From NCBI RefSeq assembly GCF_023065955.2, contig NW_026623100.1, positions 10,266,501 through 10,330,500 of the forward strand: a stretch of 64,000 nucleotides of DNA. Direction: 5' to 3'. Positions 12,506-24,591 of the stretch are shown piece by piece. A program made the translations under genes and the position numbers. Under the pieces are notes generated by a model. That model did no database searches, was not told where the DNA came from, and saw only the letters and a list, made by a program, of their open reading frames with translations. This DNA is from Ursus arctos. Its lineage: Eukaryota > Chordata > Mammalia > Carnivora > Ursidae. The stretch's first letter is position 1; each line of letters opens with the position of its first letter.

Positions 12506-13187
12506 TTATATTTTTGATAGCCAAAAACCTTGTCCCCCCACTTCATTCTGTTATCTTGGAAATTCTCAGCATAATTTAAAACATTCTTCTTTTGGAATTG
12601 TCTGGGAGGAAACTTTTAAATATTACCCATGAAGGCAGGTCCCCTGTGAAGGTAGATGTGATATTTGGAAACCTCCAAAAGTTGTTTGGAGTCAGGGGTT
12701 GCAAAAAGCAAACACACAAACTAAGAACCATGTGATTAACCTGGTCAAAGTTGTTTTCATTCAAATGTAGAGGTTTAATGAGCCAGGTTTAACTCATTTG
12801 GACACAAGACTGGCCCAAGGGAAGAGTTTCCAACCTGGCAGACCAAGAGGAGCCCTTTCCAGGGTGATGCCTTTGAAGAACACCTTTGAAGAAAGGTGGT
12901 CTCTTTAAAGCAGCTTACATCAAGACATCTATCAACACTTTCTTGATTGTGCATCACTATTAGTGAAGAATTTTCAGAGGATACCACAATATATTTGCTC
13001 ATTTTTCACATGCACTTTATTCTATCTATGACATTATGAAATACATACAAAAACATAAATTTGAAGGATGAGATGAAAAAACAAATAGAATTTCCGGTAC
13101 TTACTTTCCTCACGCCAGTGGACCATACTCTCTCCCTTGGGAAGTGTGCTCCATTTTAGAGACAGCACCCTCTCCTCCCGTCCTCAG

Positions 13188-13383
13188 GGGTTATTGCCTC
13201 CAACATGATTGCAGCAATGGATCTTCAAAGGATGTTAGCCTACAAAGCCAACATCCAAGAGGCTGGGAAATGGTTTTCCGTGGACCCTTCACACATTGCG
13301 ACCATCATTTCACGGAGAGTCAAGCTGGAAGAGTTCTCAGGAATAGCTGGGGAGATACGGGAAATAGATTTGGGCTGATGCAG
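13188..13383 (+). pseudogene. g-type (goose) lysozyme exon with a 1-bp frameshift, LYG1/LYG2-like
   Basis: Flanked by a GTCCTCAG acceptor and a GTATGA donor. Read in two frames it gives a near-complete g-type lysozyme catalytic exon: GVIASNMIAAMDLQRMLAYK, then KWFSVDPSHIATIISR, then after a one-base loss at about 13,314 ESQAGRVLRNSWGDTGNRFG and LMQ. The E of ESQ sits where the catalytic glutamate of the family is (ISRES). The upstream frame hits TGA at 13,376-13,378 inside the exon. Adding the missing base would make 197 bp, which fits a phase 1 to phase 0 exon. In human, LYG2 and then LYG1 follow MRPL30, so the position suggests LYG2, though the GV.AS wording is closer to LYG1. Functional members cleave bacterial peptidoglycan. 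A sequencing error is the main alternative explanation. Confidence 0.85.
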
Positions 13384-13809
13384 GTATGACAGCAAAGCAG
13401 TGAAGGCTGGTTCAGCTGGCTGTTGGGATTTTGGTTGTAAAACATTAGAGGAGATTATGGGACTGTTTTTATTTTATAGCATGAAAATTATCCCAACTCA
13501 AACTTTGCTATGAGATTTAAGTAACCAAAATGTGCTTTTCTGGGTCCCCTCTCTTTCAGGGCCTATTCTACCCAATTCTGGCTTTCTCCCTTGAGCACCA
13601 CCTCCATCTGTTCTCCATCTAGCCTGCTGCTCCCTGAGGATCCCACTTTCCCACTTCCTTCCCCCATCAGACTGAAACGATGACTTGAGGAGATCAGATA
13701 GCAGCCAGAGGTAACTTTTCTGAATAGTCGCCACTTCACTGGTATTCAGTGAATTCATGAAGACTCAAGGAAAATAAATGACTACATTTCTTTTTTTTTT
13801 TCCGTGAAT

Positions 13810-15004
13810 TTATTTTAGTTGTTTTCCCCCCAGTCTTATTGAGATATAACTGATATACAGCACTATGTAAGTGCAAGTTGTGATAATTTAACTTATACAT
13901 ACTGTGAAGTGATGACCACAGTAAGTTCAGTTTACATCCAAAATGTCGTATAGATACAGAAAAAGGGGGGAAAAGTTTTTTCTTAAATTTTTGATGAGAA
14001 CTCTTAGGATCTACTTTCTTACTGACTTTCAAATATATCTTACAGTAGTGTTACCTATAGCTATCATATTGTACATTCCATTACATTCCTAGTACTTATA
14101 ACTGGAGGTTTGTACCTGGGCAGCCTTCATCCAATTCCCCACCTTCCTACCCTTAACCCTTGGTAACCACAAATCTGATGTGTTCTTCTGTTTTTGTTTG
14201 TTTGTTTGTTTGTTTGTTTAAGATGAAGCAATTCCACATGTAAATAAGATCATACAATATTTGTTTTTCTCTGACTTCTTTCACTTAGCATAATGCCGTC
14301 AAGGTCCATTCATATTGTTGCAAATGGCAGGATTTCCTTCTTTTTTATGGCTGAATAATATTCATTATATTCGTTTTTGGTTTTTTTTTAAGATTTTATT
14401 TATTTGAAAGAGAGAGAGAGAACACAAGCAGGGGGTAGGGGCAGAGGAAGGAGAAGCAGACTCCCCTCTGAGCAGGGAGCCTGACACAGAGCTTGATCCC
14501 AGGACCCTGGAATTATGACCTGAGCCGAAGGCAGATGCTTAACCAACTAAACCACCCAGGTGCCCCTGTATGGACATTTTAACATTAATTCTTCCAGTCC
14601 ATGAACATGGAATATCTTTCCATTTGTGTCTTCTTTCATCAATATCTTGTGGTTTTTCAGTGTAGAGCTCTCTTACCTCTTTGGTTATCGTATTCATTTG
14701 ACACTATGTTAAATGGGATTGTTTCATTTCTTTTTCAGATAATTTCTTAATAGAAATGCTACTGACTTTTTTATATGTTAACTTTGTGTCCTGTAACTTT
14801 ACTAAATTTGTTAATTAGAACTAACAGTATTTTGGTGGAGTCTTCAGGATTTTCTATGTATAAAATTATGCCATCTGAAACAATTTTGCTTCTTCCTCAA
14901 ACGACTGAATTTCTAATAGAAGAATGTCAGACCCCCCTACAGAATGATTGGAGGGAGTGTTTGGTTGAGGGGTCTTTCCAAGTTTTATTCCATAGTCCAT
15001 CCTA
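13810..15004 (-). mobile_element. L1 fragments, antisense
   Basis: 13,830-14,375 is L1 3' UTR and end of ORF2 (TATTGAGATATAACTGATATACAG, GGATTTCCTTCTTTTTTATGGCTGAATAATATTC). 14,590-14,900 reads as antisense ORF2. A (GTTT)n run is near 14,200. Confidence 0.7.
14379..14566 (-). mobile_element. CAN-SINE
   Basis: Antisense copy inside antisense L1 sequence; ends in ACCACCCAGGTGCCCC. Confidence 0.92.
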
Positions 15005-15021
15005 TGAGAAGACATTTTCTT

Positions 15022-15078
15022 TTTTTTTAATAATAATATAGTTTTATTATGTTAGTCACCATACAGTACATCCCTGGT
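15022..15078 (-). mobile_element. Tiny 5'-truncated L1 (57 bp)
   Basis: Antisense L1 3' end only, with a perfect 17-bp duplication TGAGAAGACATTTTCTT at 15,005-15,021 and 15,079-15,095. Confidence 0.88.
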
Positions 15079-15095
15079 TGAGAAGACATTTTCTT

Positions 15096-16186
15096 GCAAT
15101 TGTACTAAGTTGAAGCCCTGCACTCAGATTTTACCAAATTAGTATTACCAAATACAGAAAATGGCTTAATAAAAGTACTGCTCCCTGACAGTGGCGCCTA
15201 GACCCTCTCTAAGAACTCAGTTTCTCTGATCCAGAGGACAAGAAAGCAATAAATGAGATGCATGTCTGAGTGACAGAGTCATGGGGGAGAAGTTTGATCA
15301 AAAGTAATTAACATAGGATCTAAAGATGAGTGAGACAAACACAGGATCTATTTAACCCCAGGGAAATGAGTGGAATGAGCCTGGCTATAAATAGACTAAA
15401 CGAGGAGAATTTAATAAAGACAATGAAAAATACTTAATTTAACATCCCAACACGAATGTATTTAGGGTCTATTCTGTCAGAAGGGTTGAATTGTCCTTGG
15501 CAAATCATTGATCATTTTGTCTGAATTTCTTAGATTGATGCATGACACCACAGCCCCATGGAGAGAGGTAATAGGGTTTAGGGGGTTGTAATATTGAACA
15601 ATGATGTATAAAGAAACAGCAACAACACTTCATATGTTAGATGACTTGCTAAAAAATGCTGAGAGTTTGCTGTCAATGGAAAAGTCTACACAGCACAGTG
15701 TGGGAAACCATTAAGTTTAGTAGAGACCCTAGAACTAAATCAACTAGTTTTTGCATTTTTGTTACTGCTATAGTTCTTAACAAGGTGGATATATATGTTT
15801 TGGCTACTGACTCTAATTAAGATTAAATATAGCAATGGGCCTCTGATAGTTTCCATTTAATTGAATCAGTTCCCTAGTGCCTTTTCAGATTTATAATAAA
15901 AAGAAAGGGGGTGGAGTGAGGGGAGGATTTGTGAATCTAGATAAATGGAAACAATCTTCTGGAAGATATATAAATATCTTATATATATATAATTGATATA
16001 TATATGAATTTCTATAAATAAATTAAAATGAACTATAGTCTTTCTGTCTAATCATAGCTATATTTCTTTTAACTTAAAATGTACATTCATTAAAAGATAT
16101 TTAATAGACTTTACTTACATATAATTAACCTAGGCAGATCAACTCTCTTTTTAATTTGTCAGGTTTCTATTAATATTAAGTTTGGT
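15096..16186. other. No gene or confident repeat
   Basis: AT-rich sequence, including a short TA-rich stretch near 15,970-16,010. Confidence 0.45.
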
Positions 16187-16315
16187 GGCATCTGGGTGGC
16201 TCAGTCGGTTAAGCATCTGACTTTTGATCTCAGCTCAGGTCTTGATCTCAGGGTCATGAGTTCAAATCCTGCATTGGGCTCCACGCTGGGTGTGGTTCCT
16301 ACTTAAAAAAAAAAG
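16187..16315 (+). mobile_element. Short CAN-SINE lacking the CT-rich arm
   Basis: tRNA-related head to CCACGCTGGGTGTGG and A tail only, about 129 bp; duplication TAAGTTTGGT. Confidence 0.88.
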
Positions 16316-16920
16316 TAAGTTTGGTAGACAAAAATGCTCATAATTATTTTGAATTAACGTTTGGAGAAGTTTTAGACAATCATTCCTATTGCTTTTATTT
16401 TTATGTGGTGAACAGCAAATCTTTGTTATCTGATGGTCACTTTAGAAAACCCATAGATAGTTTAAGAATAAAATACATCTTAATAACTTTACTCTTTCAA
16501 ATTTGGGTATGATTTTGAGAAAGGCAAAATCAAGAATAGCTTTTAGAGAGGACAAGATATGTGATAAGTATCTAAAATAGGAAATAATGAGTCTAGGCAA
16601 AAATACGTTATTCTAGTCAAATTCTATTTTTACCTTTATTTTACATTATTCATGCACAGATTGCAGTAATTTATTAATATACCTTTATATGTATTTAGGC
16701 ATGGCATCTATATTTAATAAGCTTAAAGCTTATATTTATAGAGTTAAAATAGAATTTATCATATATTAAATAGAAAATGTATACATTGTACTAAATTTAC
16801 CATCTTAATAAGCAGAAAATCATATCCATTATGCTGTACACATATTTGTGTTTCTCTGTAATTATTATATCTGATTGAAATTGTTTATAATATAAAAACA
16901 GTGTTAACAGTTACTATTAA
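16316..16920. other. No gene or confident repeat
   Basis: AT-rich; the 63-codon frame at 16,321 has no recognisable product. Confidence 0.45.
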
Positions 16921-19549
16921 CATTACATAACATTGTGGGGTTTTTGGTTTTTGTTTTAGTTTCAAGTTTTTATTTAAATTCTAGTTAACATACAGTGTAA
17001 TATTAGTTACAGGTGTAGAATTTAGTGATTTACACTTACACACCACACCCAGTGCTCATCACAAGTGCCCTCCTTAATACCCATCACCCATTTAACACGT
17101 TCCCCTGCTCACCTCTCCTCCGGCAACCCACAGTTCTCTGTAGTTAAGAATGTTTTCTGGTTTGCCTCTCTCTTTTTCCCCCTCCTATGTTCATCTGTTT
17201 TGTTTCTTAAATTCCAAATATGAGTGAAATCATATGTGGTATTTGTCTTTCCTTGATTGACTTATTTTGCTTAGATAATACTCTCTAGCTCCATCCACAT
17301 CATTACATCAATGGGACGATTTCATTATTTTTTTATGGCTGAGTAATATTCCATTTTATATATATATCTCTCTCCTCTTCTTTTCCATTTATCAGTGGAT
17401 GGGCATTTGGGCTCTTCCCATACTTTGGCTATTTGTTGATAATGCTGCTATAAACATTGGGGTGCATGTATCTCTTTGAATCAGTATTTTTGTATCCTCT
17501 GGGTAAATATCTAGTAGTGCAATTGCTGGGTTGTAGGGTAGTTCTACTTTTAACTTTTTGAGGAAACTTAACACTGTTTCCCAGAGTGGCTGCACCAGTT
17601 TGCATTCCCACCAACAGTGCACAAGGTTTCCCCTTTCTCTGCATCTTTGCCAATATCTGTTGTTTCCTGTGTTGGTAATTTTATCCCATTCTGACCGGTG
17701 TGAGGTGATATCTCATCGTAGTTTTGATCTGTATATCCCTGATGATGAGTGATGTTGAGCATCTCTTTATGTGTCTATTAGCCATCTGGATATTTTCTTT
17801 GCAAAAGTGTCTATTCATGTCATCTGCTCATTTTTAAACTGGATTATTTGTTTTTCAGGTGTTGAGTTTAGAAGTTCTTTATATGTTTTGGATACTAACC
17901 CTTTATCAGATATGTCATTTGCAAATATCTTCTCACATTCTGAGTTACCTTTTAGTTTTGTTGATTGTTTCCTTCACTGTGCAGAAGTTTTTATCTTGAT
18001 AAAATCTCTTCATTTTTGCTTTTGTTTCCCTTGCCTCTGGTGATCTATCTAATAAGAAGTTGCTATGGCTGATGTCAAAGAGGTTACTGCCTGTGTTCTC
18101 CTCTAGGATTTTGATGGTTTCCTATCTCACATTGAGGTCTTTCATCCATTTTGAATTTATTTTTGTAGATGGTGTAAAAAAAATGGTCCACTTTCATTCT
18201 TCAGCATGTTGTTGCCCAGTTTTCCCAACACCATTTGTTGAAGAAACAGTCTTTTTGCCATTGGATATTCCTTCCTGGTTTGTCAAAGAGTAGTTGACCA
18301 TATCGTTGTGTTCATTTCTGGGTTTTCCATTCTGTTCCATTGATCTATGTATCTGTTTTTGTGCCAATATCATACTGTCTTTATAACTATAGCTTTGTAA
18401 TATAACTTGAAGTCTGGAATTGTGATGCCTAAAGCTCTGCTTTTCCCTTCTTCTGCTGGCTTTAGGTTTCATTTGTTGTTCTTTTTCCAGCTTCTAGGTG
18501 TAAGGTTAGATTATGTATTTGAGATTTTTCTTGCTTTTTGAGGTAGGCCTGTATTGCTATACACTTCTCTCTTATGACCACTTCTGCTGAATCCAAAAGG
18601 TTTTGGACTATTGTGTTTTCATTTGTTTCCATGTATTTTTTTAAATTTCTTCTTTAATTTCCTGGTTGAATCATTCATTCTTTAGCAGGATGTTCTTTAG
18701 CCTCCATGTATTTGTGGTCTTCCAAATTTTTTCTTGTGGTTGACTTCAAGTTTCATAGCATTGTGGTTGGAAAATATGCGTGGTGTGATCTTAATCTTTC
18801 TGTACTTGTTGAGGCCTGATCTTTGACCTAATATGTGATCTATTCTGGAGAAGATCCTACATGCGCAGAAAAGAATGTGCATCCTGCTGCTTTAGGATGA
18901 AATGTTCCGAATAAATCTGTTAAGTCCATCTGGTCCTGTGTGTCATTCAAAACCACTGTTTCCTTGATGATGTAAGTGGGATGTTAAAGTCCCCTACTAT
19001 TATTGTATTATTATCAATGAATTCCTTTATGTTTATTATTATTTTATATACTTGGGTGCTCCCAAGTTCGGGGCATAAATATTCACAATTTTTAGATCTT
19101 GTTGGAATGACCCCTTTATTATGATATAGCGTCCTTCTTCATCTCCTGTTAGTCTTTGGTTTAGAATCTAGGTTGTCTGATATAAGTATTGCTACTCTGG
19201 CTTTCTTTTGACATCTATTGCCGTGAAAAATATTTTTCCCTCCCCCCACTTTCAATCTGCAGGTGCCTTTAGATCTAAAATGAGTCTCTTATAGGCAGCG
19301 TATAGATGGCTCTTGTTTTTTAATCCATTCTGACACTTCGATTTTTGATTGGAGCATTTAGTCCATTTACATTCAGGGTAATTATTGATAGATAGAACTT
19401 AGTGCCATTTTATTGCTCGTTTTGTCATTTTTCTCTGTGGATTTTCTCTTTTCTTTCTAGTGTTTTTCCCACTCAAAGAGTCCCCTTTAATATTTCCTGC
19501 AGGGCTGGTTTAGTGGACATAAACTCCTTTAGTTTTAGTTTGGGAAACT

Positions 19550-19736
19550 TTTTTAAAAAAAATTTTATTTATTTGAGAGAGAGAGAGAGGAGAAGCAGGG
19601 GGGAGGGGCAGAGGGAGAAGGACAAGCAGACTCCTTACTGAGCAGGGAGCCTGACATGGGGCTCCATCCCAGGACTCTGGGATCATGACCTGAGCCGAAG
19701 GCAGACGCTTAACTGACTAAGCCACCCAGGGACCCC
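19550..19736 (-). mobile_element. CAN-SINE nested in the L1
   Basis: Antisense copy; imperfect duplication TAGTTTGGGAAACTTTT/TAGCTTGGGAAACTCTT. Younger than the L1. Confidence 0.93.
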
Positions 19737-20187
19737 TAGCTTGGGAAACTCTTGATCTCTCCCTCAATTCTGAATGACAGCTCTGCTGGATAGAGTATTC
19801 TTGGCTGTAGATTTTTCCCATTCAGCACATTGAATAAATCATGCCACTCTCTGCCCTGCCAAGTTTCTGGTGCAGAGACCTGCTGTACCCTCATTTGTCT
19901 TCCCTTCTAAGTTAGGGACTTCTTTTGCCTTTCAGCTTTTAGAATTTTTATCTCTATATTTTGCAAATTTAACTATAATATGTCTTGGCATTGGCCTACT
20001 TTTGTTGATTTTGATGGGAGGTCTCTGTGCACCCTGGATTTGGAAGTCTGTTTTCTCCCCCAGACTGGGGAGGTTTTCAGGTGTAATTTCCTCAATAAAT
20101 ATTCTGCCCCCTTTTCTCTATTTTCTTCTTCTGGGACTCCTATGATAGGAATGTTACTGTTTCATGGAATCACTGAGTTCCCTAAGT

Positions 20188-20547
20188 CTACTTTCTGATC
20201 CAAGATTTTTCTCTCTTTTGATCAGCTTCATTATTTTCCATAATTCTATCTTCTGTATCACTTATTAGTTCCTCTGCTTCTTCCATCCTTGTGGTCATTG
20301 CATCCAGTCGGTTTTGAATCTCAGTTACTGCATTTTTCATTTTGGCCCGATTGGTTTTAAGCTCTTTTATCTCTGTGGTAAGGGACTCCCTCATGTCTTC
20401 TATGCTTTTTTCAAGTCCGACTAGTATCCATATGATTGTTGTTTTAAATTCCAGATCAGGTGTATTACTTGTATCTTTTCCCATTAGATCCCTGGCTGTG
20501 ACCTTTTCTTGTTCTTTCTTTTGGGATAAATTCCTCCATCTTGGCAT
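20188..20547 (-). pseudogene. L1 ORF1p N-terminal fragment (coiled coil)
   Basis: 119 open codons starting MPRWRNLSQKKEQEK, with a heptad-rich stretch (KSIEDMRESLTTEIKELKTN through EEAEELISDTEDRIMEN). This is the L1 ORF1p trimerisation coiled coil, cut by frameshift before the RNA-binding domain, traces of which continue to about 19,700. It is part of the antisense L1 and not a host gene. Confidence 0.9.
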
Positions 20548-22042
20548 TTTGTCTAGGTCTCTGTCTTCTTCTGCGTGTTAGGGAGCCTGTTATGTTTCCT
20601 GCTGCTGAGAGTAATGGCTTTACAGAGGTTATATAATGCCCAGGACCTGGTGCTTCAGGAACTGTCTCTGGTGTATGCTGTGTACACTGCTGCTATGTTA
20701 TGGATCCTCTATCCCTCAGGTCAGTCCTCTGCAGGATTTCTCCTTTCCTGCAGTGGGGAGTGTTTGGACCTTGGCCAGAGTGTGGCAAATTTTAACTAGG
20801 TGTGCTCTGGTCTGCTTGTTATGAGACCTGAAGCTATTTCCACTAGAGCTGAAGCTTTGCAACACTTTATGGTCAGTAGACTTGGTGTATGTGGGGGTTT
20901 GTGCTGGTCTTCAGGGGGAGGGACCAATGTGCTGGTTCTCAGACACCCTTGCCTGAGAAAAGCAGTATCGGCAAAGTGCAGGGCAGCTGGTTTTGGCGTA
21001 AGCAATTTAAGCAGCCAGTGCTGGTGTTGTGCTGTTTACTGAAGATGGTTTATGATTGGGGTGGGAGAAGGAAACGGCACCAGCCAGAATCTTTGTTCCT
21101 GGAGAGGGGAGTTCATGCTCACTGCTGTCAAGGAAGCCCTCCCCAAGCAAATAACTTATCCTAGTGTGTTGTGGGTGTTTTTCAGATCACTGTTTTCATG
21201 CTGTGTCAGCGCTGCTTGCCAGCCTAGAGCAGCATAGTGCACTTTGGGCTCTCTCCCAGCCAGGCTAAGTTTTAAAATTCCAAACTTCAGGGACCTGGCA
21301 TGGTGGGGACCTACGCTGATCCTCTGGGGAAGGGTCTTGCTGCACTAGGAACGGATGCAGGTTTGACCCTGAAGGGCAGTTGCACCAGAGTACAGAAGCA
21401 TGGGATTGGAGCAAAATGCACTAAAGAGCCAGTGGCCAGGTGAGCCGCCCTCACCAGGTGTTTCTGTGCCTATACTGAGGGGTGGGGGAGGATAATGACA
21501 CCCACCAGCTCCTTTGTCCCCAGAGAGGCAATGCCACTGGTCTCAGAACCATCTCTCCCAGTGTGTCCCAGGGGATCCTCAGATTGTGCCATCTGCCCCT
21601 AGTCCTCTGCCCTCCACCACAGGAACACTGCAGCACCCTCCGTCTCCACAGCTGCCAAGCTGCAGACCTCTAAAATTCGTTTTTGAGTTCTGCTGCCTGC
21701 CTGTCTTGTTTTCTCAGTCAGTGGTTTTGGAGAAGTGTTTTCCTTATGTGATCCCCTCTACAAGTTCTCTCTCTCTCTCACCTTTCTCCATGATCAGGGC
21801 TCCCATCCCTCTGCAGCCCTTGCAATCCTTTTCACCCCCAAACTATGTCTCTGCACCTCCTACCTTCCATGATGTGGCCTCCTCTCATCCTCTAGTTGTG
21901 CAGTTTGTTCTGTCCGTCCTCAGGTTGATTTCTTGGGTATTTAAAATGATTTGGTATTTATCTAGCTTTGTTCAAGGGATGAGGCAAGCCTAAGGTCCTC
22001 CTACTACTCTGCCATCTTATCTCCTTCATTATATAATGTTGT

Positions 22043-22828
22043 TAACACTGTTTCTATTATCTTTAACTTAAGTGATCAACAAATCTTTTCTCCATGCAAC
22101 AAAGAAAATTTAGAGAACAGAAAATGAGGAACTGTTTAGCTATTTTTTTTCTCCATGAGCACTTACTTCATATCATTTCAGTAATTTTGAGGCAAAAATA
22201 GACATAGATATTATCCAAAGGTATGTTCATTGTTTGATTGACATTCCAAGAAATAAAGGTAAAATTTTTGTTTAGTGACTAACGTTTTGTATCTGTTTCT
22301 TATTTAGAAACTGTCCAGACTTCCAAAGATTCTTTACTAACTTAATTTACTTAAGGTCTTCAAGTTAATTAAGAGCGAAAAGTTTAGATACAGGAAACAA
22401 ATTTTGACATGTCTCCACATATAAAGACAGGGACAAATGGTTTAGACAATAACTTGGACCCTTAAAAATTTTAACAAACTGGGTAATCAAAAAGCCAGTA
22501 CTTGTTACTTGTTGAAGTAGTATGGGAAAGAAGGACAGGATACCACCTATATTAAGCAAGATATCTCTTTTTTAGAAAAACAAGACAAAGAATCTCCTCA
22601 TGGGATTTCTTCATTCCTTGTTGTAAGTTATCTCCCAAATACACAATCTTGTTCATGTCAAAAGCCCCCTGCTCCCCAAAGGGCAGTGCAATTCCAAATT
22701 GTTCCTGGTGAAACTGTGCCAGTTAGAAAGGTATTAGTATTGTAAGGAGAAAAGACGTCCTGGAGGAGGCACAATTTTAGATTGAGAAGACCTTGAGAGA
22801 ACTGGTATGGTCCTAAAGGTACTGCAAA
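22043..22828. other. No gene or confident repeat
   Basis: Unique-looking sequence between the L1 and the next SINE. Confidence 0.45.
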
Positions 22829-23026
22829 GGGTGCCTGGGTGACTCAGTCGGTTGAGCATCTGGCTCTTGGTTTCAGCTTAGGTCATGATCTCAGGGTCTT
22901 GGGATCAAGCCCCACATTGGGTTCTGCGCTCAGTAAGAAGCTAGCTTAAAGATTTTCTCCCCCTCTGGCTCTCTCCTGGCTCATGTTCTCTCAAAAAAAA
23001 TAAACCTTAAAAAAAAAAAAGAAAAA
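22829..23026 (+). mobile_element. CAN-SINE
   Basis: Sense copy GGGTGCCTGGGTGACTCAGT with A-rich tail. Confidence 0.9.
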
Positions 23027-23199
23027 AGGTAGTGCTAATGCTTGGGTAACTTTATTTTCCTGAGCTTGACCAAATGCCAATGGTCACCAATGAGAGGTCA
23101 GACAAAATCTGAAACAAAGCAGATGAAATTAAAGAGCAATTCCCAGAGACCCAAAGACAAGAGTAAGCAAGAAGTCCTTAAAAGGTTTTGAAATGATAC

Positions 23200-24160
23200 G
23201 AGGCAAAGGAAGGCCAAATGGGGAATTACCTGGGTCCAGCTTGGGGATGGAATTATCATGCTTGGCAGGTGAACTTTAAGGAGGCCCCCAGATCCTTGCC
23301 TCCTGCCCCAAGATACATTTGCAAAACTCTCCTCTTTCTTGAGTCTGGCCAGACTTATGACTTGCTTCTAACCAATGGAATGCAAAAAAGTGATGGAATG
23401 TACATGACTGCATTTGCATGATTACCCAAGAGTGTAGCACTCATCTTGCTCGAGTTTCTCTCAATACTGGGTTTGAAGAAGCAACTTGCCATGAAACCTA
23501 CAACTACAAGGAAATGAACTCTGCCAACAATCTGAGAGCTTGGAAGCAGATCCTTTCCCAGTCAATGCTCTGACAAGAAGTCAGCCTTGTGAGACCCTAG
23601 GCAGACTAAGCCCTGCTAAGCCCAAATGACTTCGACTTCTTCTTCTCCTTCTTCTTTCTCCTTTTTCTCCTTCTTCCTTCTTCTTCTTCTTCTTTTTGTA
23701 ATTTATTTTATTTTATTTAGTTTTTAGTTAACATACAGTGCAATATTAGTTTCTGGAGTAGAATTCAGTGATTCATTCCTTACATAGCACACCCAGTGCT
23801 CATCACATGTGCCCTCTTTAATAACCATCACCCATCTAGTCCATCCCCAGCCTCCCTCCCTCCATCAACCCTCACTTTGTTCTTTGTCGTTAAGAGTCTC
23901 TTATGGTTTATTTCCCTCTATCCTTTTTCCCTTTTCTTCCTTCCCATATGTTCACGTGTTTTTTTCTTAAATTCCACATATGAATGAAATATATAGTATT
24001 TGTCTTTCTTTTTTCACTTAGCATAATACACTTAACTCCATCCATGTCACTGCAAATATAAGCCCAAACTTCTGAGCCACAGAAACAGTGAGATAAGTGT
24101 GTGTTACTTTAAGCAACTGAGTTTGTTGTAATCTGTTACACAGCAATAAAAAACTAATGC
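23200..24160 (+). mobile_element. MaLR-like LTR split by an antisense L1 3' end and a (CTT)n tract
   Basis: Left part 23,200-23,636 (GACTTGCTTCTAACCAATGGAATG). A CTT-rich tract and L1 3' UTR occupy about 23,637-24,058. The right part 24,059-24,160 ends with the MLT1-type GAGCCACAGAAACAGTGAGA and TTACACAGCAATAAAAAACTAATG. Confidence 0.7.
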
Positions 24161-24591
24161 ATTAGCCTACACCCACGTTCTCCCTATAGACTTCTTTTTC
24201 TAGATAATTTGACTTCTAAAAATTCAACTTAACATTTAGGTCCTTTTTTCTAGTCATGGGCTGTTAAGGTTAAAATTACTTACCCAAAGTTTATTAGATT
24301 CTTTGAGTAAAAATTAACTAATATCCTTTTCCCCATTTTAAACATCATTAATATTAGTACAGTGAAAGAGATGGTAATAAATTAGCAGTGACCAGCTTTT
24401 ATTTACACAGCTATCCTCAACCTGCCTGCAGCAAGGACACATTTTGTTGTAGCACAGAGGTCTCTTCAATTAGAATGAGCTCTCTGAAGTTAGTGTCCTT
24501 TGGCTTTAACATACCCTCCAGGACTTACACATATTGGATATTCAGTAATTGTTGAATTAAAACTGTTTAAGCTTAATAATTAATAACATCT
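24161..24591. other. No gene or confident repeat
   Basis: AT-rich unique-looking sequence. Confidence 0.45.

Larger units (their letters stand above)
16937..22026 (-). mobile_element. Nearly full-length carnivore L1, antisense, internally deleted
   Basis: The 3' UTR starts at 16,937 and the 5' end, complement of GAAGGAGATAAGATGGCAGAG, is at 22,026. A 16-bp imperfect target duplication flanks it (CATTACATAACATTGT at 16,921-16,936; CATTATATAATGTTGT at 22,027-22,042). In antisense order: GC-rich 5' UTR (about 20,560-22,026), ORF1 (about 19,400-20,547), ORF2 endonuclease (about 18,490-19,380) and ORF2 C-terminus (about 17,230-18,440). The reverse-transcriptase middle of ORF2 is missing near 18,440. 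A CAN-SINE sits at 19,550-19,736. Frameshifts and stops are many; it is dead. Confidence 0.9.

Noticed and set aside
21514..21993. 159-codon plus-strand frame
   Set aside because: Antisense of the L1 5' UTR, which is GC-rich and stop-poor.
22574..22620. Possible later lysozyme exon (KQDKESPHG after a TTTTTTAG acceptor)
   Set aside because: Only a few residues resemble the family, no donor follows in frame, and it lies 9 kb away beyond an L1.
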